Shown: one piece after another, positions 6,993-15,734 of the stretch
Layout: each line of letters starts with the position of its first letter
Position numbering within the stretch: position 1 is the stretch's first letter
Origin: DASRAA01 sp963814165
GTDB lineage: Bacteria; Acidobacteriota; Terriglobia; Terriglobales; Acidobacteriaceae
Assembly: GCA_963814165.1 (NCBI GenBank)
Contig: CAWFBW010000009.1
Coordinates: 62,001 to 126,000, forward strand
Length of the DNA: 64,000 nucleotides
Direction: 5' to 3'
Notes under the pieces: generated by a model
Told to the model about the DNA's origin: nothing
Seen by the model: only the letters and a program-made list of their open reading frames with translations
Databases searched by the model: none
Translations under genes and position numbers: made by a program

Positions 6993-8942
6993 CTATTTCG
7001 ATGGTGCAAGAATGGCGTCGAGGCGGTCGGGGACCGAGTCGACGCGCTGCAGATGCGGCATGCGCAGTCCGTTGTGGTAGTCGAGCGAGACCGTGATGTA
7101 CGCGTCCCCGCGCTTTAGGAGTAGCTTGACGGTCGTTTTGTTCTTCTCCGCTGCCACGATGGCTTCGCGCATACCGGTGACGCTGTATTTCTGGTCGTTG
7201 ACGGCCTCCAGTTGCATATCGGGCGTGATGCCAGATTTGAAAGCCGGGCTGTCCCAGATCACCCGATCGATATTGCCTTCCTCGTTTACCGCAAAACCCA
7301 AAGACCGGGAAAAATTGGCACCGCGTGAGTCATTGTGTTTTATCCAGTCGGGGACTTCGTCGTTGTAAACGATGCGGTAGCCGCCGCGCGTGATGCCGTC
7401 TTCCGGCACCTGCGGGGAGACGTCGTAGACGCGCGACCGCAGGAAGGTGTTCCAGTCGAACGGCTGCACAGTGTTCAGGGCAGTCACAAGGTCGTCGTAG
7501 GTGTACGTCTTGGTGATGTAGCTGCCGTTGTCCATGCCAAAGAACAGTTGAGCGAAGTCGTCCAGCGACTTTTTGTCGCCGCTCAATTCGCGAATTTTGG
7601 TGTCAGCATCGAGCCACACCAGCACCGATTCTGGATAGTAATCGTAGGAGCGTTGCCAACTGCTCCAGCCCTGCGGCGCATACCCTGCGACGATCGGCTG
7701 GTTGGTGGTGTCGGCGAGGGAGCGCCAGTTGCGCCCGGGACTGACTTCGAAGTCGACAGCCGTCATGGCAATCAGGTCGCGTGACTGCTCGGGGGTGCGC
7801 AGTCCTGAGCGAGCAGCGAGAACATTGCCGTAGTAGTGGGTCATGCCCTCATAAACCCAGAGCAGGTCGTTCTGCATGGGCACATTAAAGTTGGGCGTCC
7901 AGAGGTCGGCTGGCCGGCGGAACTTACCGTTCCAGGAATGCACATATTCGTGTGGAAGAAGATCGCGACCGCCTACTCCGGCAGTCCAATCCGTGAAGTA
8001 ATTCGAGCGCGTGCTGTCCTCGCTGGACTGGTGGTGTTCGATGCCGGCGCCGCCTACAGAATCGCTCAGGGAGAACAGAAAATCGTAGTGATCGTAATGG
8101 CGGGAGTGGAAGAGCCTCTGTGCCTCTTTCACGAGGTTCTGGTGGTACTGGAGTTGTTCGGAACTGATTTCGAGCTGGGCGGGTTCGTCGGCGAATACGT
8201 CAAGGTAGACAGGATTGTCCGGTCCACTGGAGATATCGACGCGCTTGAAGTTAATACCCACATAGACGGGAGAATCGACAAGCGTGTTGAGAGTGGTGTC
8301 CTTGAAGTGGATCAGGTTTCCTTCCTGCGACTTTACTTCCAGCGCAGTGGCAAACTTCCATCCCTCCGGAATACGAAGAGAGGGAGCGTAGTGAATCTGG
8401 CGGGAGAAGTGGCCTGCCGGGTACAAAACATAAGAGAACCATGACAGGTCGGCGAGCTTGGAGGAGAAGCGTCCCGCTTGCGGCTTGATTGGCGTCAGGT
8501 ACTGATAATCCACGTCGAGGCTCGTGGTGCCTGGCGGCACGTCGATGTGAAAGGCACGGACACTGACTCGGTCTCGGACCCAGGGAATACGCTTGCCGTT
8601 GGCGGTCACGACCAGGCCAGCGACCTGCACGATCGCGCCCGACGGCGAATGCCCTCCGGGAAACCACTCCGGATAAAGCAGGATCAGTTTGCCGGGCTTT
8701 ACCGGTACAGCCTCATGGATAGTGACAATGCGGCGGTCGACGTCGGTTGCGTCAACGGCGATCGCGACGGTGCCGGGATAGGGCGTGTCGAGAGGCGCCG
8801 GAATGGGTGGCGGGAGGGGTACAGGTAGCGGACCGGGAGAACTCTGGGCAAACATCGCAGCGGAAAGAGCCAGGACGAGGACAGAGACCACTGCCATGGG
8901 CGTTACTGCAAAACGACGAGCATGCGAGAACGAAACGCACAT
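6993..8942 (-). CDS. Secreted M61-family metallopeptidase (glycyl aminopeptidase type) with PDZ-like C-terminus
   Basis: The 649-residue product starts with a signal peptide (about residues 1-32, AMFAQS). The N-terminal M61 beta domain contains LLYPEWFPGGHSPSG. The zinc site is HEYVH at 331-335 with the third ligand Glu365 in LLWVYEGMTHYYG, a gluzincin arrangement. The last 100 residues (IDRVIWDSPAFKSGI, then LEAVNDQKY) form the PDZ-like domain common in this family. All key residues are present and there is no frame break. It probably trims peptides with small N-terminal residues outside the cytoplasmic membrane. It is transcribed alone. Confidence 0.9.
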   Translation of the reverse strand: MCVSFSHARRFAVTPMAVVSVLVLALSAAMFAQSSPGPLPVPLPPPIPAPLDTPYPGTVAIAVDATDVDRRIVTIHEAVPVKPGKLILLYPEWFPGGHSPSGAIVQVAGLVVTANGKRIPWVRDRVSVRAFHIDVPPGTTSLDVDYQYLTPIKPQAGRFSSKLADLSWFSYVLYPAGHFSRQIHYAPSLRIPEGWKFATALEVKSQEGNLIHFKDTTLNTLVDSPVYVGINFKRVDISSGPDNPVYLDVFADEPAQLEISSEQLQYHQNLVKEAQRLFHSRHYDHYDFLFSLSDSVGGAGIEHHQSSEDSTRSNYFTDWTAGVGGRDLLPHEYVHSWNGKFRRPADLWTPNFNVPMQNDLLWVYEGMTHYYGNVLAARSGLRTPEQSRDLIAMTAVDFEVSPGRNWRSLADTTNQPIVAGYAPQGWSSWQRSYDYYPESVLVWLDADTKIRELSGDKKSLDDFAQLFFGMDNGSYITKTYTYDDLVTALNTVQPFDWNTFLRSRVYDVSPQVPEDGITRGGYRIVYNDEVPDWIKHNDSRGANFSRSLGFAVNEEGNIDRVIWDSPAFKSGITPDMQLEAVNDQKYSVTGMREAIVAAEKNKTTVKLLLKRGDAYITVSLDYHNGLRMPHLQRVDSVPDRLDAILAPSK

Positions 8943-9599
8943 ACGATTCTCCCGTGTACCGACAGCGATGATTGAGTGGCCAAGCCAGTTCTTGAGATTA
9001 CCCGGGAAGCGGAGGCTAGCGCAGGAAAGCTCGGGTAATGGTCCTCCGAAGTCCCAGCATTGCTCAGGCCGGCCCGGTTGACGCAGGCAACGTACGTCGG
9101 TGCTCCACGATAGCGGGAGGTAAAGGGTGAGTCAACGGTAAAATCACGGGGGACGCACTTCCGAAGGAGAGGCCAACGAATCGTAAGGCGCCTCCAGAAT
9201 TGCTCGGTGACACTATCAGGTTCTGCATTCCCGGCATGTTGATGCCGGCCATGCGGCGGGCGAAGCTGGATAGCGAGGGCCTCCGGTTCCTAAGGTAGAG
9301 GCGAAAAGACGGCCGCGAAGGCGGGACACCGGGCGGGGAAATGCCGTCCCTGCCGGGACTCGTGTAGTCTTGGTGGCGGCTCCCCGGCACTGACGTGCCG
9401 GGCTACGATTGTGGCGCCCTGCGGGCTCAGTGTTGGGGAAATTGCTGTTTTACGAATGTTGTGACCTGCGGGCTGCGTGCGGCCGGGGCTAAAGCCACTC
9501 GTGGTGTGCTCCTCTATTCACCGGGCTGAAGCCGGTGCTTCCACCCAAAGAACAGCAGATTCCCCGCGGACTAAAGTCCGCGTGATGACAACAAGAAGG
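8943..9599. other. Intergenic region without a recognisable gene
   Basis: I see no convincing gene. From about 9470 there are short palindromic repeats of the type CGCGGACTAAAGTCCGCG (about 9568-9585) and gaagccggtgcttccacc, which also occur near 24.6 kb and 54.5-55.0 kb. Confidence 0.5.
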
Positions 9600-10115
9600 A
9601 CGGCTTGGACGCAGCGCTGAAGCGCCGCTCTACCACTACGCGCACGAAGACAAGCTGTTTGCGCGGCGGCTGCATGATGCGCTGCAGGGGCGAGGCGTGC
9701 GGTGCTGGCTGGATGAGAAGCAGATGCTGCCGGGCGATGACATCTACGAACAGGTGGACCGCGGGATTCGGCTGTGGGAAAAGGTTGTGCAGTGCGTTGT
9801 CAGTTGTCGGTTCGACTTCGCTTTCGAACTGGCGGGTGGACGATAAGATTGATGGGGCATCTGCCAAAGAACGCGAACTGATGAAAGAGCGCGAGCGGAA
9901 GGTGCTGGCGGTGATTCCGCTGAACCTGGACGGGTATCTGCTGAGCGGGGAGTGGACGAGTGGCAAGGCCAAGCCGGTGCGGTCGCGGCTGGCGGCGGAC
10001 TTTACGGGTTGGGAAGCAGGATGCGCAGAAGTTCGAGGCGCAGGTGGAGAACGTGATCGAGGCGCTAAGGGCGGATGACGGCGGGAGGGAGCGGGCTCCG
10101 GAGGGGAAGCTGTAG
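9600..10115 (+). pseudogene. TIR-domain protein remnant, N-terminally truncated and frameshifted
   Basis: Joined across three frames the product reads HEDKLFARRLHDALQGRG, CWLDEKQMLPGDDIY, then VDDKIDGASAKERELMK, LAVIPLNLDGYLLSGEW and FEAQVENVIEALRADDGG. This matches the bacterial TIR fold found in many stand-alone TIR proteins. The usual FISYSH start is replaced by sequence from a short GC palindrome (GCGCTGAAGCGCCGC). The expected catalytic Glu in the WWVDxE-type motif is Lys here (DDKID). Both frame changes (about 9780 and 10020) are +1. It is unlikely to be active. Confidence 0.65.
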
Positions 10116-10543
10116 GCGGATATTCATCCCACCCTTTTGCTTCGCAAAAGGATGGGGCACCCGCTGCCAGTCGTCGAGTTGAAATTCGAACACCCACCCT
10201 TTCGCCAACAACGGGCGAAAGGATGGGGCACGCAGCGAGTGCGCGACTTCAGCAGGCCCACATTTGCCGAAGGCGGGCAAATATGGGCCACGGGATATGT
10301 GGGCCACCAGCCGGCTTATGTGGTAGATGCTGCCTGGGTCGCCAAAGCTGCTTCTGCGATCCGCAGCGTTACGCAGTGAAGGCACAGAGGAAAGCCGGGG
10401 AGATCTCCCCGGCGTCTCGGGCGCAACACAAGGCAACTACAGGTTGATCTTGCGCGCAATCATGGCCGCCGTTCCCTGCAGCCCGAGCCATGCATTGATC
10501 AGTCGATGTCCTAGGCCGTCGACAGATGTCACCGTCGGAACGA
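10116..10543. repeat. Cluster of dispersed palindromes
   Basis: Two units of the type CCCACCCTTTTGC...GCAAAAGGATGGGGCAC occur at about 10129-10160 and 10194-10231. They are followed by a CCCACATTTGCC...GGCAAATATGGGCC unit at 10257-10312. Short ORFs in this stretch only read through the repeats. Confidence 0.6.
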
Positions 10544-10945
10544 TTATTTATGAACTTCTAACCAGCCGCTGAACGTACCATTCTGGCACTTGATACGGAC
10601 CAAGCTCTGCTTGTAATCGGGTCCGTGCTCAATGCGAGCCGTACACTGGAGCGCAGTACAGTTCTTTATTTCGAGAGCGGGAAGTATTTTCGTCTCGGTA
10701 CCGGCTGCATCTTTCCCAAGACTTTCGACGTCACTCGTTGACGTAGCAGAGAGATTCGTCCCTGAAATAACAACTCGCTGGCGACTTTCAGGTGGCATCG
10801 TGCTGGTGAACAGAGCACCGATTGCGCAGCTTCCCGCAGTCTGGGTTCCGGTTACTTGAGGATCGGCGACTGACTGCCCAAGCGCATTAGGCAGAAATAG
10901 CGCGAAAAAGATCCCTAACAGATACCACTTCGCAAAGGACGTCAT
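10544..10945 (-). CDS. Small secreted protein of unknown function
   Basis: The 133-residue product has a signal peptide (MTSFAKWYLLGIFFALFLP, cleavage near NALGQ). The mature part has four Cys (GSCAIG, KNCTALQCTA, KCQNGTFSG), suggesting two disulfides, and ends GTFSGWLEVHK. I recognise no domain. The start at 10945 is supported by AGGAGG about 8 nt upstream; an in-frame ATG at 10996 would place the signal peptide internally. Confidence 0.65.
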   Translation of the reverse strand: MTSFAKWYLLGIFFALFLPNALGQSVADPQVTGTQTAGSCAIGALFTSTMPPESRQRVVISGTNLSATSTSDVESLGKDAAGTETKILPALEIKNCTALQCTARIEHGPDYKQSLVRIKCQNGTFSGWLEVHK

Positions 10946-11114
10946 GTGCACTCCTCCTAAATCAGTTAAGGTGTCGTTTTCGGGGATTTCCTGCACTTAT
11001 TAATACACCTTTTTCTCGGTTACAGGTCACTTACCGTGTGCACCAATCCAGTGAGTTGACCTCGAGGGACCGATGCCGCCCCCATCCCACGAATTGGCGA
11101 CGACAGTGCAGAAG

Positions 11115-12140
11115 CTATGCGGCGTCGGGCGGCTGCAGCCGCGAAAAATCCGGCAGAGTCTGGCTCAGCAAGATCAGCTCATCGCCTTCGCACAACGGTC
11201 CCGCTTCTCCGCCAACCGGGTTGAGCGTCATGGTTTCACCGCGATAGAACCCGATGAGAAGGCACGCCTTCATATTCGTGCGATCGGGCAGGAACACGTT
11301 TGCCGCTGCGACGAAATCCATCCCGACAAGTTGGGCAGGCACCGGCACCAGGTACATCTCGTTGGCGTCGCGCCGGACCGATAGCAGCTCTTGATAAACG
11401 CGCGTCATGCCATGAAAGAGCGAGGCACGCGCCATCAGCCGCAATCCGAAGTCGGCGGCCGAGATGACTTCATCGGCACCCGCCTTGCGCATGTGCGACC
11501 GGTATTTCGGATCCTGGCACTCGGCCACGATGTTTGGCTGGCGCTCTTGCACGCAAACGTTCTTGACGGCAATGCAGCACACGATGGTCTTTCCGTCGGC
11601 GTGCTGTTCCTGGCGGTCATCCGACAAGATGACGACGGAATGCGCTTGCGCAACCTTGGCGCGGCGCAGGATCACTTCGTTGGCTGGCTCACCTTTGACG
11701 ATATAGACGTCGTTGAAGGCGGCTTCATCCTGTTTGTCAGGCAGCACGACTTCGTCGGGTGTGTCGTGAACGATCACGACTGGCCGCTTGTCGGTGACGA
11801 TACCGCTGTGTACTTCGCGTATCCAGTCCAGTGCTCGCGGCGACCAGTTGCACAGCACCAGATGGTCAGACATTTCAAGATTAGTCACTTCGCGACTCCT
11901 TAGTGAGCGTTCGACCAGGATCGACGCCACGCTGGCGGTGAACAAACCGGCCAAGGCGACACCGACGACAAGCACGACGGAAACCACGAGCCGCCCAACA
12001 GTAGAGTTGGGCACGTTGTTGAGTCCGCTGAAGAGGGTGAGCCAGACGTTCCAGAGGGACTCGCCCCACGTCTTGAACGCTGGATTCGTGTCACGCTCCG
12101 CGAAGTGGAGTGCCGTGCCGCCGGCGATCCAGATCACCAC
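11115..12140 (-). CDS. Ion-channel-like membrane protein with RCK/TrkA-N NAD-binding domain
   Basis: The N-terminal part has two hydrophobic segments (VVIWIAGGTALHF and VVSVVLVVGVALAGLFTASV) with a re-entrant pore-like loop between them (LWNVWLTLFSGL). An RCK-type Rossmann domain follows (HLVLCNWSPRALDWIREV) and then a C-terminal RCK-C-like part. The loop has no GYG selectivity filter, so potassium selectivity is doubtful; the layout recalls the CASTOR/POLLUX type channels. Upstream sequence in another frame (up to a TTG at 12249, reading RDSLLRVLTAWNRHQS) continues the protein, with a +1 shift near 12165. The real N-terminus is therefore about 36 residues longer. Ligand and ion are unknown. 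Confidence 0.7.
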   Translation of the reverse strand: MVIWIAGGTALHFAERDTNPAFKTWGESLWNVWLTLFSGLNNVPNSTVGRLVVSVVLVVGVALAGLFTASVASILVERSLRSREVTNLEMSDHLVLCNWSPRALDWIREVHSGIVTDKRPVVIVHDTPDEVVLPDKQDEAAFNDVYIVKGEPANEVILRRAKVAQAHSVVILSDDRQEQHADGKTIVCCIAVKNVCVQERQPNIVAECQDPKYRSHMRKAGADEVISAADFGLRLMARASLFHGMTRVYQELLSVRRDANEMYLVPVPAQLVGMDFVAAANVFLPDRTNMKACLLIGFYRGETMTLNPVGGEAGPLCEGDELILLSQTLPDFSRLQPPDAA

Positions 12141-12484
12141 GACAGCGATCAGGATTCTCCAGACTCTGGTGGCGGTTCCACGCCGTTAGCACGCGCAGCA
12201 AGCTGTCGCGCCACGACGCCTTGTCCCGAACTCGGTCGAGTTCGCTCAAAGCCGAGCCTCTGCGCCGGAGCCATAACTCATGTCATTTTCCGCGATCCGA
12301 GGCTGTCACGATCAGGGCGAGCGGTAATTGCTTTCAGGCGGAAAGTCCGCCTGCAGGCGCACTTATTCGCGACGCTCATACTTCGTCAAGTCCCGCGTTC
12401 TTTGCACGCCATGACAACCGGCAAAGAAGACGACCGATTGCGAACCGTACGCCACTAGTCCCCTCTGATTGGTACCCGGATGAA

Positions 12485-12823
12485 CTAAGCTGCTGCGGTA
12501 TCGACAATCTCCGCGTCAGCGGTGTTCTTTACGACCGAGGCAATACCTTTCTCCATGGCCGCAACTGACGAATACATCTCACTCTTGCCGATGATTTCAC
12601 CATTTGCAGCCTTCAGCACAAAGTAAGGACTGCCGTCTTTCGCAGTCTTGCGTTCGAAGCGGCTGTCATCGCTGGCATTTGCCTTAACGGAGGCGATCCC
12701 CTGCTCGGCCGAGCGCTTTTGGCTGTAGGTCTCGCTGGTAAGAATCACCTCACCGTTGGCCGCCTTCAGGTTGAACATGAATTGTTCGTTGGCTGACTTC
12801 TTGATTTCGAATTTTGCTGCCAT
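12485..12823 (-). CDS. YegP-family protein (two DUF1508 repeats)
   Basis: The 112-residue product has two tandem copies of the DUF1508 unit: FEIKKSANEQFMFNLKAANG with ILTSETYSQK, and FERKTAKDGSPYFVLKAANG with GKSEMYSS. Each is followed by a GIASV helix. The family is widespread, small and cytosolic, with no established activity. The length fits a two-repeat YegP. The start is preceded by GGAAGGTTTAG. It stands alone. Confidence 0.9.
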   Translation of the reverse strand: MAAKFEIKKSANEQFMFNLKAANGEVILTSETYSQKRSAEQGIASVKANASDDSRFERKTAKDGSPYFVLKAANGEIIGKSEMYSSVAAMEKGIASVVKNTADAEIVDTAAA

Positions 12824-13098
12824 CGCTAAACCTTCCTCTTGTGGTTCGGGTTAATGGTCCGTAACTGGGCCATATCAATCCTCGAGTCTCTCGGGTGTGA
12901 GAGCCCGCTGGTGAGCCGGGGTTACTGCGAGCAAGTTTTACCTCCCTCAGCAACGGATTGTCATTCTCAGACTGTCTGTCTGAAAGCAACCAGATTGGGC
13001 ATCACGTGAATTGGCTGCTCGGTTGCTCCCCTATTGCTGTAAGTGGGGCAGTCGGAAACCTCTCGAGTTCAATCTAGGTCCGAGTCAATGCCCGCACA

Positions 13099-13116
13099 AC
13101 TAGGGAAATCCCTAGT
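13099..13116. promoter_or_regulatory. Operator-like perfect palindrome ACTAGGGA-AA-TCCCTAGT
   Basis: Eight-base arms separated by AA form an exact inverted repeat about 215 bp upstream of the DUF2252 gene. The size and symmetry fit a dimeric regulator site. Which regulator is unknown. Confidence 0.45.
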
Positions 13117-13134
13117 GGCGCGCCGGGTGCCCCA

Positions 13135-13166
13135 CACAAGCCGCTTTTGGCTTGTGCGGGTCTTTT
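13135..13166 (+). terminator. Intrinsic-terminator-like hairpin
   Basis: CACAAGCC (13135-13142) and GGCTTGTG (13149-13156) pair, followed by CGGGTCTTTT. It lies upstream of the DUF2252 start on the same strand, so it may be an attenuator or the end of a lost transcript. Confidence 0.45.
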
Positions 13167-13331
13167 CTAGTTTCTTGCGAGTGCCCTGTTCTACGACTCG
13201 CGCTGCGAGGCGTAGGGCAGGGCCCCGCACTCCGCCCATCGTGTGACCCCCGTCACAGTGTATTGTTACAGCAACGCGTTATTCATAAAGGGGGACTCGG
13301 CCTGTCTTGGCGGCCCTGAAGGAGCGTCACC

Positions 13332-14765
13332 ATGAAAGCATCAGCCACGCCCTCCAAGCCGGAGTCCCGCAAGTCCGCCCAAGGTGAAATGCCCGCCATC
13401 AGTCCGCAGCACTCGCTAGCCGAGCTCAAGGCGATGGGCAAAGCGTTGCGTGACAAGTGTCCGCGCGTTTCGCACGCTGAATGGAAGCCGCCGCACAACC
13501 GCCCTGATCCAGTGAGCGTAGTGTTGAAGACCGACGAAGGGCGACTTCCCGATCTTCTCTCCCTGCGCCACGGGCGCATGGTGCTGTCCCCGTTCACGTT
13601 TTACCGTGGCTCGGCGTTCGCCATGGCGCAGGATCTGGCAGGCACTCCCTCTACCGGCATTCGAGTGCAGTGCGGAGGAGACTCGCACCTGGTCAACTTC
13701 CGGGGCCTCGCCACCGCGGAGAGGCAAGTCATCTTCGCCCTCAACGACCTCGATGAGACGCTTCCGGCGCCGTGGGAGTGGGACCTCAAGCGCCTGGCCA
13801 CAAGCGTCGTAGTCGCCTGCCGCGACAACGGCCTCAGCGAATCCGTCGCCAAGGATGCGGTCCTCGGTTGTGCCAGGTCCTACCGCGAGCGCATGGCCGA
13901 GCTCAGCGAAATGAAGCCGCTGGACCTGTGGTATTTCGCCCTTGAGGCCAACATGTTGCTCGCGAGTGTTAAGGACTCCGCCATCCGCCGGCGCGCCACG
14001 AAGCGCCTGGCGAAGGCCCGCGAAAGCAGCACCTCCGAAGGCCTCTTTCCGAAGCTCGTTGACGATTCGGTTGGGGCGACGCACTTCAAAGATCAGCTTC
14101 CGGCAATTTTCCACTGGGAAGGTCACACGCCCGGGGAGATCCACTGGGAAGTCCAGCAGGCCTTCGCCCGCTACCGCGCTACGCTTATGCCAAGCCACCG
14201 CATGTTGCTCGATCATTTCGAGCCGGTGGACGCCGCGATCAAGGTCGTCGGGGTCGGGAGCGTCGGTACCGCCTGTTTCATGGTTCTAATGATGGCCCGC
14301 GGACGAGATCCCCTCATCCTGCAATTCAAAGAGGCGCGCGTCTCGGTCCTGGAGGGTTTCGCGGGGAAGAGCGCCTTCGGGAACCGCGGAGAGCGTGTGG
14401 TGAACGGCATCCGGCTCATGCAGCCATCCAGCGACATCTTCCTCGGCTGGACAGAGGGCAGGAAAGGACGTCACTACTATGTTCGCCAGCTCCGGGACGT
14501 CAAGATCAAATTTCCCGTCGAGACGTTCGAGGCGGCTCGGATGGCCCTCTTCACCCAATTCTGCGGATACTCGCTGGCGCTCTCTCATGCGCGCTCCGGG
14601 GAGCCCGCACTGATCAGCGGGTACCTGGGCAAGAGCGACACCTTCGACAAGGCGGTTGCCGCCTTCTCTTTTGCTTACGCCGACCAGAACGAGTCAGACC
14701 ACGCCGCGCTCAAACGTGCGATCCACGAGGGAAAGGTCAAGGCGGTCATCGAAGAAGCGAAGTGA
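13332..14765 (+). CDS. DUF2252 family protein
   Basis: The 477-residue product has the DUF2252 signature. SPFTFYRGSAFAMAQDL and CGGDSHLVNFRGLAT are followed by FALNDLDETLPAPWEWDLKR and, near the C-terminus, FYVRQLRDVK-type sequence (YYVRQLRDVKIKFPVE) and a final helical part. The fold is related to aminoglycoside phosphotransferase-like kinases; NDLDE and WDLKR resemble a kinase-like active site. The substrate is unknown. The protein is full length and unbroken. The start follows AAGGAGCGTCACC, a good ribosome binding site. Confidence 0.9.
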   Translation: MKASATPSKPESRKSAQGEMPAISPQHSLAELKAMGKALRDKCPRVSHAEWKPPHNRPDPVSVVLKTDEGRLPDLLSLRHGRMVLSPFTFYRGSAFAMAQDLAGTPSTGIRVQCGGDSHLVNFRGLATAERQVIFALNDLDETLPAPWEWDLKRLATSVVVACRDNGLSESVAKDAVLGCARSYRERMAELSEMKPLDLWYFALEANMLLASVKDSAIRRRATKRLAKARESSTSEGLFPKLVDDSVGATHFKDQLPAIFHWEGHTPGEIHWEVQQAFARYRATLMPSHRMLLDHFEPVDAAIKVVGVGSVGTACFMVLMMARGRDPLILQFKEARVSVLEGFAGKSAFGNRGERVVNGIRLMQPSSDIFLGWTEGRKGRHYYVRQLRDVKIKFPVETFEAARMALFTQFCGYSLALSHARSGEPALISGYLGKSDTFDKAVAAFSFAYADQNESDHAALKRAIHEGKVKAVIEEAK

Positions 14766-14838
14766 CACTCGTAGGTCAGGCATCGCTTTTCAATATCTTT
14801 GGGCGATGCGATGTGCGAATCTACTAGCGGAGATACAA

Positions 14839-15267
14839 ATGAAGAATATTTTGTTGATAGCGTGCCTCTTTCTCACTTCCAGCTTGTTCGCGGGAGAGTG
14901 CGTCAAGAATCGCCGTGGTGAGACCATTTGTAGCAATGGGAAAACTGCAGTTGCAGTCAACCCGAACACGGGCAATGCTGCCGTCGCCCAGAAGAATTCG
15001 AACGGCGTAACAACCACCACGACCAGCAAAGGTGGCGCAGCCAACACCAACAATGGAGTTAGTACAGCTCAAGGGCCCAACGGCGCCGCTGCCGTCAACT
15101 CGCGCACCGGCAATGCTGCTGTCGCACATACCAATTCGAATGGAGTGACCACCACTCAAACCACCAAAGGTGGAGAAGCCAAGACGAAGAATGGAAAAGG
15201 CGTAGCCCAAGGACCGGGTGGCACTACCTGCGTCAAGACCGCGAACAATCAGGGATGCACGAAGTAA
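14839..15267 (+). CDS. Small secreted Asn/Thr/Gly-rich protein with two internal repeats
   Basis: The 142-residue product has a signal peptide (MKNILLIACLFLTSSLFAG). Two similar blocks of about 45 residues follow. Each contains N..TGNAAVA..NSNGVTTT, a KGG turn and a GP(N/G)G end (first ANTNNGVSTAQGPNG, second AKTKNGKGVAQGPGG). Cys pairs cap both ends (ECVKNRRGETICSNG, TTCVKTANNQGC). I know no family. The pattern suggests an extracellular structural or adhesive protein. The ATG is preceded by GCGGAGATAC, and it lies 73 nt after the DUF2252 gene. Confidence 0.7.
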   Translation: MKNILLIACLFLTSSLFAGECVKNRRGETICSNGKTAVAVNPNTGNAAVAQKNSNGVTTTTTSKGGAANTNNGVSTAQGPNGAAAVNSRTGNAAVAHTNSNGVTTTQTTKGGEAKTKNGKGVAQGPGGTTCVKTANNQGCTK

Positions 15268-15734
15268 TAGCCGGGCGCCCCGTCCCGCCCCTTCTGGGCT
15301 GGTGGCCCACATATCCCGTGGCCCATATTTGCCTGCCGTTGGCAAATGTGGGGTTGATACCGTGCTCACGAGAATGAAGTCCCGCTCAGCGGGACGGAAG
15401 AAGAAAGCCCAGCGATTCATCGCTGGGAAAGCGAATAACGAAAACCCATTCCACTCTGCCGAAGGCCCGCGCGCAGCCGCAGGCGAAGCGCACAGAAAAA
15501 CTCCTCTCGCCACGCGTCCAATACAACCCATGCGGTCTTTCGCTACTCCACGCCACGAAGCGCAACGACGGCGCGTCGCGGTCGCTGTTCATCACATCAT
15601 TCTGCAAATATGCATCCCCGTGCGTTGCCAATCATCCAAACCTTTTACCGTCCTGCTAGTCTTATACGATTGAGCGCAGACCCAACGATGATGATTGTTA
15701 GAACGGACAATTCGTGTTGTCGGGAGAGCGCTGC
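15268..15734. repeat. Intergenic region with dispersed composite repeat, copy B (inverted)
   Basis: From 15296 to about 15512 the sequence is the reverse of the composite repeat seen at 3456. It contains GGCCCATATTTGCC...GGCAAATGTGGGG, AGTCCCGCTCAGCGGGAC, AGCCCAGCGATTCATCGCTG, AAAGCGAATAACGAAAACCC and CTCTGCCGAAGGCCCGCGCG. I see no gene before bshC. Confidence 0.65.

Larger units (their letters stand above)
12824..13331. other. Divergent intergenic region between yegP-like and DUF2252 genes
   Basis: The region holds an 18-bp perfect palindrome at 13099-13116 and a hairpin followed by a T-run at 13135-13166. I see no gene. It should carry the promoters of both flanking genes. Confidence 0.5.
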
